A DNA stretch of 64,000 nucleotides from Bacillota bacterium. GTDB taxonomy: Bacteria > Bacillota > Clostridia > DSM-8532. The notes beneath the pieces are model-generated. The model was given only the letters and a program-made list of their open reading frames with translations, had not been told where the DNA came from and searched no databases. Both the position numbers and the translations under genes were made by a program. Numbering within the stretch: position 1 is the first letter of the stretch; each line of letters starts with the position of its first letter. This document shows positions 54,240 to 62,355 of this stretch, in pieces. The stretch covers positions 62,001 through 126,000 of the forward strand of contig JAEZTB010000048.1 of assembly GCA_023443745.1 (NCBI GenBank). The letters run 5' to 3'.

Positions 54240-54378
54240 CCACCCGCTTACGCAATCAAAGATTGCTTGCGGGTCCCGGGAACCTTGTTGCTTCGCAATA
54301 AGCGAAGAATGCGTTACGGGTAAGGCAAAGCTTGTTACTTCGTAATAAGAACCCCGCCTGTTACCTTTAGGCGTTTAC
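54240..54378. repeat. Cluster of hairpin modules related to the palindromic repeats
   Basis: CCCGC...GCAATC-AAA-GATTGC...GCGGG is followed by TTGCTTCGCAA-type short palindromes, two GTTACGGGTAAG/CTTGTTACTTCG-like segments and GCCTGTTACCTTTAGGCGTT, the left block of copies B and C. It looks like a rearranged composite of the same family. Confidence 0.6.
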
Positions 54379-54379
54379 A

Positions 54380-54414
54380 GAGGTACGTTTCCAAAGGAAC
54401 GTACCTCAATTTTT
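54380..54414 (+). terminator. Terminator after sigK
   Basis: GAGGTACGTTTCC, AAA, GGAACGTACCTC then AATTTTTG: a 12-bp stem with one bulged base, followed by T residues on the plus strand. Confidence 0.75.
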
Positions 54415-54416
54415 GT

Positions 54417-55580
54417 TCACTTTTGTTTATCCCCTGTCTTTTTATCACTCTCTTTTTCTGCGGGCTCAGTTGCCAGAACCACCTTCCCCTTGGAATGAAA
54501 ACTTCGTTCATACCAATTTTTAAAACTGTCGTCCTTAAGGATTCCTTCAAGGATATACTTCACAATAACAACCGTTAAAGGTCCTACGAACATCCCTAAT
54601 ACACCTAGCAGTTTAAGGCCGATATACATGCCGGCCAAGGTGAAAAGGGGATGAACGCCAATTTGTTGTCCTACAATCTTCGGTTCAATGAGTTGCCTCA
54701 CAAAAAGAACAATAACATATAACAAGAAGGTTGATAAGCCCAGCTTGGTATTGCCTGCTATAAGATTGATGATGGACCACGGTACGAGAACTGAGCCTGC
54801 TCCCAAAACCGGCAATACGTCGACCAATGCAATTATCAGGGCAATCAGCAGTGCGTTCTCAACTCCAATAATTAAAAGGCCCAGCAAAATTTCCGAAAAT
54901 GTTATGCTCATGATTATAAGCTGGGCTCTTAGCCAGCCAAACAGAGCTACAAAAACATTATTTGTAATGCCTCGCGTTCTTTTAAGCCAGTTAGTGGGTA
55001 TCTGGCCATCCAGAAATCTCAAAATGGTATGCTTGTCACTGGACATAAAATAGGTAGCCAAAATGGTTACCAATATGAAAATTAATACCTGGGGCAAGAA
55101 CAGGGCAAATTGAATGGGAACCTGAGCTACATTAACAATGGGTCTCAAAATATCTTTAAGATTGCTGGTAACATCCTCTGCCGCCCGGTTAATAATATCA
55201 GTGATCTCCACAGGCAGTTGGATATAGATACCATTGATCTGTTCGACCAAGTTGTTGAAAAAGTCCGATATTTTATCAATATTAAATTCTATGGTTTGGT
55301 AGACATTCTCAATTTCTTTTATCAGCCTTGAAATAAGGAAGGTAAAGATGGCTCCGATGGTGCCTAGTACCACCAGTATCGAAAATACAGATCCAATTTT
55401 TCTTGGAATTCGAAGCTTTTTTTCAATTAGCTTAACAAATGGTTCAATCAGTGAGGCAAAGAAGTATGCCAGAATAAACGGAACAATGTATTTCCATATC
55501 TTAGTGAAAAGGAAGATTGCCAAAATCGCCAATGCAATTTTGAGGATAACAATCACGGCTTTTTTTATAGTCTCCGGCAT
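54417..55580 (-). CDS. AI-2E family transporter, YtvI-like sporulation membrane protein
   Basis: A 387-aa polytopic protein with the AI-2E/PerM fold: about seven hydrophobic helices, the long amphipathic central segment (IENVYQTIEFNIDKISDFF) and VLGAGSVLVPWSIINL. By length and N-terminus it is closest to the YtvI/YdbI subgroup made during sporulation. The C-terminus is Lys-rich (EKESDKKTGDKQK). It is convergent with sigK. Confidence 0.82.
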   Translation of the reverse strand: MPETIKKAVIVILKIALAILAIFLFTKIWKYIVPFILAYFFASLIEPFVKLIEKKLRIPRKIGSVFSILVVLGTIGAIFTFLISRLIKEIENVYQTIEFNIDKISDFFNNLVEQINGIYIQLPVEITDIINRAAEDVTSNLKDILRPIVNVAQVPIQFALFLPQVLIFILVTILATYFMSSDKHTILRFLDGQIPTNWLKRTRGITNNVFVALFGWLRAQLIIMSITFSEILLGLLIIGVENALLIALIIALVDVLPVLGAGSVLVPWSIINLIAGNTKLGLSTFLLYVIVLFVRQLIEPKIVGQQIGVHPLFTLAGMYIGLKLLGVLGMFVGPLTVVIVKYILEGILKDDSFKNWYERSFHSKGKVVLATEPAEKESDKKTGDKQK

Positions 55581-55612
55581 ACTCCCCCTCCTTTGGTTAG
55601 GTGATAATCAGT

Positions 55613-55795
55613 ATAACACAAAGTGTTTCAATAACTTGGGTGCCTGTTACCTTTAGGCGTTCGAAATTTTTGATTTCTCTTGTGGGTCGAGGCTTGTTAA
55701 CGGGTCGAGGCTTGTTGGTGCGTTCCGCACCCCTGTTGTTCGTTCTTTAGGAACGAACTCTGGTAACGGGTAAGATTATTATATTATACCATTAT
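55613..55795. repeat. Modular palindromic repeat, copy C (long)
   Basis: Same left end as copy B (ATAACACAAAGTGTTTCAAT... CCTGTTACCTTTAGGCGTT CGAAATTTTTGATTTC) and same right end (GGTAACGGGTAAGATTATTATAT). Between them are extra modules: two GGGTCGAGGCTTGTT direct repeats, GTGCGTTCCGCAC and GTTCGTTCTTTAGGAACGAAC, each a small hairpin. It lies upstream of the YtvI-like gene. Confidence 0.8.
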
Positions 55796-55813
55796 ATTTT
55801 TCACATCATCCAA

Positions 55814-56362
55814 TCATTCTGGTTTAAAGGTTTCATAGGCCTGCCTTATATAGGCTAAACGTCCATCTTTCCTGGTGCTTTCCATTAATGACAATCCAGA
55901 AACCGGGAATGAATGGTCTACTTTTCCCAAGTTTTTCTGTAATTCTGAAAACACCTTGTCTGAAACCGCTTCTCTTACCAGAGTTATATGGGGGGAATAG
56001 CTTTTTTCGTCCAGTCCGGGTACAATAGACCCCAACTTGGTCTCTACATCACTGTAGAGCTTGTGTAAAAGCTCGTTTCTTTTAAGTCCAGCCCATAGTA
56101 TCAATTTATTCCCTTTTTCAAATTTACCAAAGAAGTTTAATGTTAAAACAAAAGAATGGTGTAGTTCGGTCACATTTTTTATCATGCTGCGGATTTTTTT
56201 GACTTGTATTACGTCAATTTCTCCCAGAAATTTTATAGTTAAATGAAGATTTTCAGGTATGCTGAAATTACCTCTTACCCCTTCTTCTCTGAGCCTGTTT
56301 TGAATTCCAGCAAGAATTTGCCTTGTCTCATCATTAAGTTCAAGTGCAAGAAAACCTCGCAT
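55814..56362 (-). CDS. thpR: RNA 2',3'-cyclic phosphodiesterase
   Basis: A 182-aa member of the 2H phosphoesterase family (LigT/ThpR). The two catalytic H-x-T/S-x motifs are HLTIKFLGE near residue 47 and HITLVREA near residue 128. It opens 2',3'-cyclic phosphates at RNA ends. GGAGGTTGGTTGCATAA precedes the ATG. It is monocistronic. Confidence 0.92.
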   Translation of the reverse strand: MRGFLALELNDETRQILAGIQNRLREEGVRGNFSIPENLHLTIKFLGEIDVIQVKKIRSMIKNVTELHHSFVLTLNFFGKFEKGNKLILWAGLKRNELLHKLYSDVETKLGSIVPGLDEKSYSPHITLVREAVSDKVFSELQKNLGKVDHSFPVSGLSLMESTRKDGRLAYIRQAYETFKPE

Positions 56363-56394
56363 TTATGCAACCAACCTCCGGATTTTCATATTTG

Positions 56395-56438
56395 AAAAAA
56401 GCCCGGTAGACCCTTATATACATTCTACCAGGCTTTTA
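56395..56438 (-). terminator. Terminator of the nifS-nifU operon
   Basis: On the minus strand AAAGCCTGGTAGA, 13-base loop, TCTACCGGGCTTTTTT: one mismatch and a good T-run, about 25 bases past nifU. Confidence 0.88.
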
Positions 56439-56462
56439 TTATGTGTTATACATTAAAACAAA

Positions 56463-56927
56463 TTATTCTTCGTCATCAATGAAGGATTCAATCTCATGGT
56501 CATGGGCGCCACAGCTTCCGCAGCACCCGCTGCAGCCTTCATAGAGCATATCCTCGTCAAATCCGTTTTTTACTCTGTAATCCTGAAGAGCGGCAGCTAT
56601 AGCTTCCTCGGCCAGAACAGAGCAATGAACCTTTGCCGGGGGCAGGCCGTCCAGAGCCTCCATAACTGCTTTGTTACTGATTTGTTCAGCCTCTTTAATG
56701 GTTTTTCCGATGAGCATTTCAGTAGCCATACTGCTTGTTGCAACGGCTGCGCCACAGCCAAAGGTTTTGAACTTGGCATCGGTTATTATGCCATCCTCAA
56801 TTTTAAGATACATTTTCATAATATCGCCACACTTGGCATTGCCGACTTGTCCAACGCCATCAGCGTTGTCTATTTCACCCACATTGCGGGGATTTGAAAA
56901 ATGGTCCATAACTTTTTCACTATACAT
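56463..56927 (-). CDS. nifU: Fe-S cluster scaffold protein NifU/IscU with Cys-rich tail
   Basis: A 154-aa scaffold. The three cluster cysteines are C33 (NAKCGD), C58 (FGCGAAVATSS) and C102 (VHCSVLAEEA). The C-terminal tail CSGCCGSCGAHDHE is an unusual extension with four more cysteines and His, also seen in some clostridial NifU-like proteins, possibly a metal- or cluster-handling tail. The ATG at 56927 follows GGGAGAG; the GTG 9 bases earlier overlaps the nifS stop. Cotranscribed with nifS. Confidence 0.93.
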   Translation of the reverse strand: MYSEKVMDHFSNPRNVGEIDNADGVGQVGNAKCGDIMKMYLKIEDGIITDAKFKTFGCGAAVATSSMATEMLIGKTIKEAEQISNKAVMEALDGLPPAKVHCSVLAEEAIAAALQDYRVKNGFDEDMLYEGCSGCCGSCGAHDHEIESFIDDEE

Positions 56928-56932
56928 AAAAC

Positions 56933-58117
56933 TCACTCTCCCTTGATAAAATCTTCAAACAATGGGGACATATTACGAAGCTTAGTGATGATTTCATCCA
57001 AGCAATCTACCAGATAATCAACTTCATCCTCTGTATTTGCTTCTCCAAAGGATAATCTTAACGAACCATGGGCAATTTCATGAGGTAAGCCAATAGCCAG
57101 GAGGACATGGGATGGATCCAGCGAACCCGACGTACATGCTGAGCCGCTCGAAGCCTTAATACCCTTCATGTCAAGCATGAGAAGCACCGACTCGCCCTCA
57201 ACAAATCTGAAAGAAACATTCAGGTTGCCGGGGAGACGTTTTTCCAGGCTGCCATTAACACGAATATGGGGAATTCTTTCAGTGATACCTTTTAAAGCAC
57301 GTTCTCTAAGGCGAAGGAGCTTCTCGTAGTGAGCATCCATATTAAGTGTTGCCAGTTCAAGTGCTTTGGCGAATCCTATGATTCCGGGGACATTTTCTGT
57401 TCCGGCCCGCCGATTTCTTTCCTGATGTCCCCCATGAATGATGCTCTCTATTCTGACACCCTTTCGAATATAGAGTATGCCTGTCCCCTTTGGACCATAA
57501 AATTTATGGCCTGATATGGACATAAGATCCACACCTAAATCCTTGGCATTCAATGGTATATTGCCAGCAGCCTGAACCGCATCTGTATGGATGAGCACAC
57601 CGTGTTTTTTACACACCTGAGCTATTTCCTTAATGGGTTGAATTGTTCCGATTTCATTGTTGGCCACCATAATGGTTACTAAAATAGTATCAGGACGAAT
57701 AGCCCTGTCCACGTCATCAGGATTAACTAAACCCTCCCCATTAACAGGAATAAAGGTAATGTCATAGCCTTCTTTTTTAAGAAACTCACAGGTAGCAAAT
57801 ACCGCAGGATGTTCGATGCTTGAGGTAATGATATGCCTGCCTTTTTTTCTTAAAGCTAAGGCTGCACCCTTAATGGCCCAGTTATCGGATTCAGTGCCTG
57901 AGCCGGTAAAATAGATTTCGGAGGGCTCTGATGCGCCTATTGATTTAGCTACTGAGATGCGGGCATCCTCAACGGCTTTTCTATTGGAGCGTCCTATGGA
58001 ATAGATGGATGAGGCATTGCCATATTCCTGAACAAAATACGGTTTCATGGCTTCAAACACTTCAGGTTTCACATAGGTTGTAGCGGCGTGATCAAAATAT
58101 ATAACCTGCTTCTGCAT
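56933..58117 (-). CDS. nifS: Cysteine desulfurase NifS/IscS
   Basis: A 394-aa PLP enzyme that takes sulfur from cysteine for Fe-S clusters. YFDHAATTYVKPEV at the N-terminus, SISGHKFYGPKGTG for the PLP lysine, and SSGSACTSGSLDPSHVL for the active-site cysteine are intact. The start at 58117 follows AAAGGAAAG. A perfect TGTGA-N6-TCACA palindrome lies 61 bases upstream. No IscR gene accompanies the pair. Confidence 0.95.
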   Translation of the reverse strand: MQKQVIYFDHAATTYVKPEVFEAMKPYFVQEYGNASSIYSIGRSNRKAVEDARISVAKSIGASEPSEIYFTGSGTESDNWAIKGAALALRKKGRHIITSSIEHPAVFATCEFLKKEGYDITFIPVNGEGLVNPDDVDRAIRPDTILVTIMVANNEIGTIQPIKEIAQVCKKHGVLIHTDAVQAAGNIPLNAKDLGVDLMSISGHKFYGPKGTGILYIRKGVRIESIIHGGHQERNRRAGTENVPGIIGFAKALELATLNMDAHYEKLLRLRERALKGITERIPHIRVNGSLEKRLPGNLNVSFRFVEGESVLLMLDMKGIKASSGSACTSGSLDPSHVLLAIGLPHEIAHGSLRLSFGEANTEDEVDYLVDCLDEIITKLRNMSPLFEDFIKGE

Positions 58118-58481
58118 GCGTATCTTTCCTTTCATTTGTCCTAGTCTAAAATTGTATCACTGACAGTCCCTGGAGAATGTGATTTCAATCACAAAAAACA
58201 AGAACAAAAACAGCTCGAATATGAACCATATTTAAAATTAGCATTGCATATCTTAAAAGTCAACGACCTAAGGAGCAATCGAAATAAAAAATTCCGATTT
58301 TTCCGGCAATGTATATGCAAATCTTATGTTTTTGCCGAAAAATTTATCGGTAGTTATATTTCAATCATCCCTAAATTGTAAATATGATGTAAAACTCAGT
58401 TTTTTATCTATGGCGTAACAAGAAGCAGTGAGTTTCGTTCACTGCTTCCAACCTTTTATATTATCCTTCCATTGACGATTA
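58118..58481. promoter_or_regulatory. nifS upstream region with CRP/FNR-like site
   Basis: The 364-base gap holds the palindrome TGTGATTTCAATCACA at 58178-58193, exactly the TGTGA-N6-TCACA form bound by CRP/FNR-family proteins, 61 bases before the nifS ATG. At 58421-58448 is the methyltransferase terminator (GAAGCAGTGA, loop, TCACTGCTTC on either strand). The remaining AT-rich sequence shows nothing else. Confidence 0.55.
58421..58448 (-). terminator. Hairpin after the methyltransferase gene
   Basis: GAAGCAGTGA, 7 bases, TCACTGCTTC then TTGTTA on the minus strand; about 35 bases after the stop codon. Confidence 0.75.
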
Positions 58482-59255
58482 TTACGCGATACTAAAGCGT
58501 CCGGCATAGGCTTCGGTTTCATAACGCATGACGATCTTGCCGGATTGGCTGAATTGATCAAAGAGGTGTACAAGCTCAGTTATCATCTCGTTATATCCTT
58601 CATCCTCTACCTCAGGAAGGCAGTCATCAAATAAAAACCTGCCTTTGATTCCATCCAGATCAAGGACCTGTTGGTTTGGTAATGAAATGACCGAATAACA
58701 ATCCGATCCGAAGAATTTTGAGCATTCTGTTTCTGAAATTTTATTAAGCTGCATCTTTTCCGGATTAAAGGCATAGCGCTGAAGGAGACGTTCGTATTCC
58801 AAGGAAAATGCATCACTTTCAACAATTCGTTTATTCCATATTATTATAACTGTACCATTAGGTTTTAGAATTCTTATAAACTCGCTTTTACACTTTTCCA
58901 GATCGAACCAATGAAAGGACTGGGCGCAGACGATATGGTTGACTGAGCAATCGGGAAGCGTCGTACTCTCTGCAGTTCCCATGATGGAAACAAACCTTTG
59001 AAACTCATCACCGAGAAGTCTTTCTGCTACCATTCTCATGGTATTGTCAGGTTCAATAGCTATAACACGACTGCCTCTTTCCAGAAGCAGCCTTGTAAAC
59101 AACCCTGTTCCTGAACCAATATCTGCTATGACGGATTCACGTGAAAACCCGCCTTCTGTGTATAGAAAATCAACAAGTCTTTTTGGATAGCCTGGTCTAT
59201 ATTTAATATAGTTTTCTACTCGGGTTGAACAGTATTCCAATCCACTTTTAGACAT
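58482..59255 (-). CDS. Class I SAM-dependent methyltransferase
   Basis: A 257-aa enzyme with the Rossmann SAM site ADIGSGTGLFTRLLLERG at residues about 40-57, the acidic strand end IAIEPDN and the post-motif SVNHIVCAQSFHWFD. Among class I enzymes it resembles those acting on small molecules (UbiE/Tam-like), with no clear substrate. GGTGAGGAT precedes the ATG. Monocistronic. Confidence 0.88.
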   Translation of the reverse strand: MSKSGLEYCSTRVENYIKYRPGYPKRLVDFLYTEGGFSRESVIADIGSGTGLFTRLLLERGSRVIAIEPDNTMRMVAERLLGDEFQRFVSIMGTAESTTLPDCSVNHIVCAQSFHWFDLEKCKSEFIRILKPNGTVIIIWNKRIVESDAFSLEYERLLQRYAFNPEKMQLNKISETECSKFFGSDCYSVISLPNQQVLDLDGIKGRFLFDDCLPEVEDEGYNEMITELVHLFDQFSQSGKIVMRYETEAYAGRFSIA

Positions 59256-59594
59256 ATCCTCACCCTTACTGCTGAACCTTTTGCTTTAGTTGGTCGAAAA
59301 TGCTTGAGATAAGTGTTTGTGCTGTTTATATGAATTATATCATAAATCCTCTCTTTGTCATTTATTGCCTGTCCATCAATGTAAAATCCCTATTTTCCGG
59401 GCTTAAAGATAACAAAATTGCCCTGACAGTTTAATATAACTTGGAGGCTCGATTAAACATACATTAAAGTTATGTTAGAAAGTGCCTTAATAACATTTTC
59501 CATGTTATAATGAAGCGGATTACAAAAATAATCGAGGAAAGACTAAAATAATAGAAGTCAGTCGGATTTGAGAACATTATAAGGAGCAGCTTGC
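59256..59594 (+). promoter_or_regulatory. Upstream region of the VTT gene
   Basis: Within this 339-base gap an extended -10 element TGTTATAAT lies at 59503-59511, about 85 bases before the VTT start, without a good -35. AAGGAG precedes the ATG. Nothing else recognisable was seen. Confidence 0.45.
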
Positions 59595-60317
59595 ATGACC
59601 TTTAATAAGATAGATAAATCAAAGATAAAATATATACTGGTAATCGCTGGTTTTGTTTCGATTTTGATTATATTGACTATTATCTTTGGTCCGGAAATTA
59701 CAAATCTTATCCGTGACCCTAAGGATTTCCAGGAATTTATTGATTCTTATGGAAGTCTGAGCATTTTGGTCTTTATCGCCTTTCAAATTTTGCAGGTTGT
59801 TATAGCAGCTATTCCCGGTGAGTTCGTTCAGATAGCCGGAGGATATATTTTCGGTTCTCTGCTGGGTACCGTTTATTCAGTTTTGGGCATACTCATAGGA
59901 GCCGCCATTGCTTTCTTTGCAGCACGTTTTCTTGGGCATAAAGTAATCGGTAAGCTTCTTTCAGAAAAAAGTCTTGAAAAGTTTAAGTTTTTAATGAATT
60001 CGCATAAGCTGGAAATCATTATATTCCTTTTGTTCTTAATACCGGGCCTCCCCAAGGATATCCTGGTCTATGCGGCAGGGTTGTCTCCCATTAGGCCTTT
60101 ACGCTTCTTCTCAATCTATACGGTGGCCAGAATGCCGGGGCTTTTAGGATCATCGCTGATTGGAGCAAACATACAAAGCCAGAATTACATTTTTGCCATT
60201 TCTCTTTTTGTTGTTTCCTGCCTTTTATTTTTAGGAGGCATGTTTGGTCGGGATTTCATCATGCGAAAATTCAAAGGCCGCCAAGGCCAACAAGAACAGA
60301 ACGAAAAACCAGTTTAA
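59595..60317 (+). CDS. TVP38/TMEM64 (VTT-domain) membrane protein
   Basis: A 240-aa inner-membrane protein of the DedA/VTT superfamily. Six hydrophobic segments; the family's re-entrant motif region reads AGGYIFGSLLGTVYSVLGILIGAAIAFFAARFLG, and the second half has LRFFSIYTVARMPGLLGSSLIGA. Relatives move phospholipids or act in membrane homeostasis. The C-terminus is basic and Gln-rich. The mscL stop lies 3 bases after its stop on the opposite strand. Confidence 0.9.
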   Translation: MTFNKIDKSKIKYILVIAGFVSILIILTIIFGPEITNLIRDPKDFQEFIDSYGSLSILVFIAFQILQVVIAAIPGEFVQIAGGYIFGSLLGTVYSVLGILIGAAIAFFAARFLGHKVIGKLLSEKSLEKFKFLMNSHKLEIIIFLLFLIPGLPKDILVYAAGLSPIRPLRFFSIYTVARMPGLLGSSLIGANIQSQNYIFAISLFVVSCLLFLGGMFGRDFIMRKFKGRQGQQEQNEKPV

Positions 60318-60320
60318 GGA

Positions 60321-60725
60321 TTATTCGTTATTCCGGTTTTTCAATAAATCTCTGATTTCGGTTAAGAGCTCTTCTTCCTTTGTAATCTTAACTTCAGCAA
60401 CCGCTTCAGTCTTTGCTTCTTCTTTCTTCTTAAATTGGTTCAAGAAGCGAATCACAACAAAAATACTGAGAGAAATAATTAAAAAGTCGATGATGTTTTG
60501 AAGGAAGGCACCGTATTTTAAAACAACATCAGTACCTTTAAATGCGTACCCGATTTCAGAAAGATCCATCTTGCCCATAAGAAGGCCTAACAAGGGTGTA
60601 ATAATATCATTAACCAATGATGTGACAATCTTTCCGAAGGCGCCACCAATGATAACACCGATTGCCAAATCCATAATATTTCCTTTTATAGCAAAGCTTT
60701 TAAAATCTTCTATAAACTTTTTCAT
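60321..60725 (-). CDS. mscL: Large-conductance mechanosensitive channel
   Basis: A 134-aa MscL. The pore helix GNIMDLAIGVIIGGAFGKIV, the second helix and the C-terminal charged bundle (KEEELLTEIRDLLK) are present. It opens under membrane tension to release solutes. The start at 60725 is family-typical (MKKFIEDFKSFAIKG); a reading 30 bases longer is rejected. Convergent with the VTT gene. Confidence 0.97.
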   Translation of the reverse strand: MKKFIEDFKSFAIKGNIMDLAIGVIIGGAFGKIVTSLVNDIITPLLGLLMGKMDLSEIGYAFKGTDVVLKYGAFLQNIIDFLIISLSIFVVIRFLNQFKKKEEAKTEAVAEVKITKEEELLTEIRDLLKNRNNE

Positions 60726-60902
60726 GATACCCAAAACCCTTTCTTTTGTGCGCATACTTTATCTGTGTAGGTTCCATTCAATAAAAAATAGACTTTACTG
60801 CGATGGTACACATTATACTACTTTCTCTTATGTGTAACAAGGCTTAATGTGGCAGTTTATACTATTTGCTAACATATATCCAACGTGGCTCGCTCAAATT
60901 GA

Positions 60903-60940
60903 TTGACGGGATGTAGTTTAATCTATATAATAAAACTACA
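60903..60940 (+). promoter_or_regulatory. BlaI-type promoter/operator
   Basis: TTGACG (60903-60908), 17 bases, TATAAT (60926-60931). The inverted repeat TGTAGTTT (60912-60919) and AAACTACA (60933-60940) flanks the -10. This is the ACTACA/TGTAGT box type used by BlaI/MecI repressors. Confidence 0.8.
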
Positions 60941-60963
60941 AAACATCAACCAATGGAGGCGCT

Positions 60964-61353
60964 ATGGAAAATCACGTTTCGATTTCCGAATCGGAATGGC
61001 AGGTAATGAAAATCGTTTGGGACCAAGCACCCAAAACGCTTCAAGATATTTTAGCATGCTTAGATCATTCCGGATGGAGTACCACGACAATTCAAACATA
61101 TCTTGCCCGCCTGGTAAAAAAAGGTGCACTCAAAACCGAGCGCCAAGGCAAGGGATATTTATATTATCCCGCTGTGTCGGAAAACGAATGTCAGCTTGCG
61201 GAAAGCAAAACGTTTCTAAACCGCGTATTCGACGGTTCACTTGCTCGTATGGTTTCCGGCTTTGTCAAAAGCGGAAATCTATCGGACCATGAGCTGCAAG
61301 CTCTGAAAAAGCTTATTGAGGAACGGGAGAAAAAAGATGCAGGCAATCGGTAA
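60964..61353 (+). CDS. BlaI/MecI/CopY-family repressor
   Basis: A 129-aa winged-helix repressor. The DNA-binding domain (ISESEWQVMKIVWDQAPKTL; TTIQTYLARLVKKGALKTER) is followed by the C-terminal dimerisation helix region. It is normally inactivated by cleavage through the BlaR1-like membrane protease encoded next, whose start overlaps its end by 17 bases. Operators are at 60912-60940 and 62327-62338. Confidence 0.95.
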   Translation: MENHVSISESEWQVMKIVWDQAPKTLQDILACLDHSGWSTTTIQTYLARLVKKGALKTERQGKGYLYYPAVSENECQLAESKTFLNRVFDGSLARMVSGFVKSGNLSDHELQALKKLIEEREKKDAGNR

Positions 61354-62305
61354 TCTGTTTAACATCGTACTCTTTGTGACAATGGCAGGCAGCTTGTTTA
61401 CCTTGGTGCTTCTTTTTGCAAAAAAGGTGCTTCATCTTGTCCTGCCCTTGTGGTTTGGTGTGCTAGGAACCGCGTTCTTTCTTATTCCATTCATTGTCCC
61501 ACAAGTACAGTTAGTTCCTCCGGAGAAAACGCTTTGGATCTACGGCTATAAGATCGCATGTATGATTTGGGCATCAGGCGCTGTACTCTTTTTGCTATAC
61601 TATTCTCTGCGTGGTCTTCTTGCATATCGGGCCATCAAAAAATATCCCGCCTGCTCTGACGAGCGTGTTTGTCGGATTTATATCGAGTGTGGAGCAGCAA
61701 TCCGAATGAAGCAAATGCCGGAGCTACGTTTTGGGCCTTTGAAAGATCCCGCCTGTGTCGTGACCTTACTGCACCCCACCGTCATTCTCAATGAAGATAT
61801 TGTCAGGCAGCTTACAGATAGTGAACTTCAAATTGTGCTTTCCCACGAGCTTACGCACATCAAGAGAAAGCATCACTTGTTTCAGCGTATCTACGACTTG
61901 GCGTGCTGCCTTAACTGGTTTAATCCTTTTGTTTGGATCGCTAAAAACGACTTCGCACTGTCCTGTGAAATGGATTGCGATGCTTATACGCTGCAGATAT
62001 TAACCGAAAAAACATCTTCGGTGGATTATGCCACCGCCATGCTGCGACTGATGGAGCTGTCAGCAGGATCGGGAAAAGCCGCATTTGGTAAAATCGACGC
62101 TTTGGGCTTCTTGCTTGTAAAGCAGCGGTTCAGCTATATTTTGAACAAGCCGTCAAAGGAACGATATATCGTCACCATGGCTGTCTTGACTCTTTTTGCT
62201 GCTTTTGTGATTGCGTTTTCGGCAATGGTAAGCCGTACCTATTTTTATCCCTATCCGGCGCTTATGACTCCGCCGGAATACCGCGACAGTTATACCGAAA
62301 GGTAG
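61337..62305 (+). CDS. BlaR1-like M56 membrane metallopeptidase without sensor domain
   Basis: A 322-aa protein with about four transmembrane helices and the zinc motif HELTH in LSHELTHIKRKH (about residue 178). BlaR1/MecR1 sensors carry a further ~250-residue extracellular penicillin-binding domain, absent here; the protein ends soon after its last helix. It probably cleaves the BlaI-like repressor in response to another signal. The start at 61337 follows GGGAG. Confidence 0.88.
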   Translation: MQAIGNLFNIVLFVTMAGSLFTLVLLFAKKVLHLVLPLWFGVLGTAFFLIPFIVPQVQLVPPEKTLWIYGYKIACMIWASGAVLFLLYYSLRGLLAYRAIKKYPACSDERVCRIYIECGAAIRMKQMPELRFGPLKDPACVVTLLHPTVILNEDIVRQLTDSELQIVLSHELTHIKRKHHLFQRIYDLACCLNWFNPFVWIAKNDFALSCEMDCDAYTLQILTEKTSSVDYATAMLRLMELSAGSGKAAFGKIDALGFLLVKQRFSYILNKPSKERYIVTMAVLTLFAAFVIAFSAMVSRTYFYPYPALMTPPEYRDSYTER

Positions 62306-62326
62306 TTATTTTTTTGCTCAATAAAA

Positions 62327-62338
62327 CTACATTTGTAG
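62327..62338 (+). promoter_or_regulatory. Second BlaI-type box before the ABC genes
   Basis: CTACATTTGTAG, within AAACTACATTTGTAGAT, has the TACA/TGTA form of BlaI operators and shares AAACTACA with the first operator. It lies 18 bases before the ABC ATPase start. Confidence 0.65.
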
Positions 62339-62355
62339 ATATTAGGAGGTGCGTC

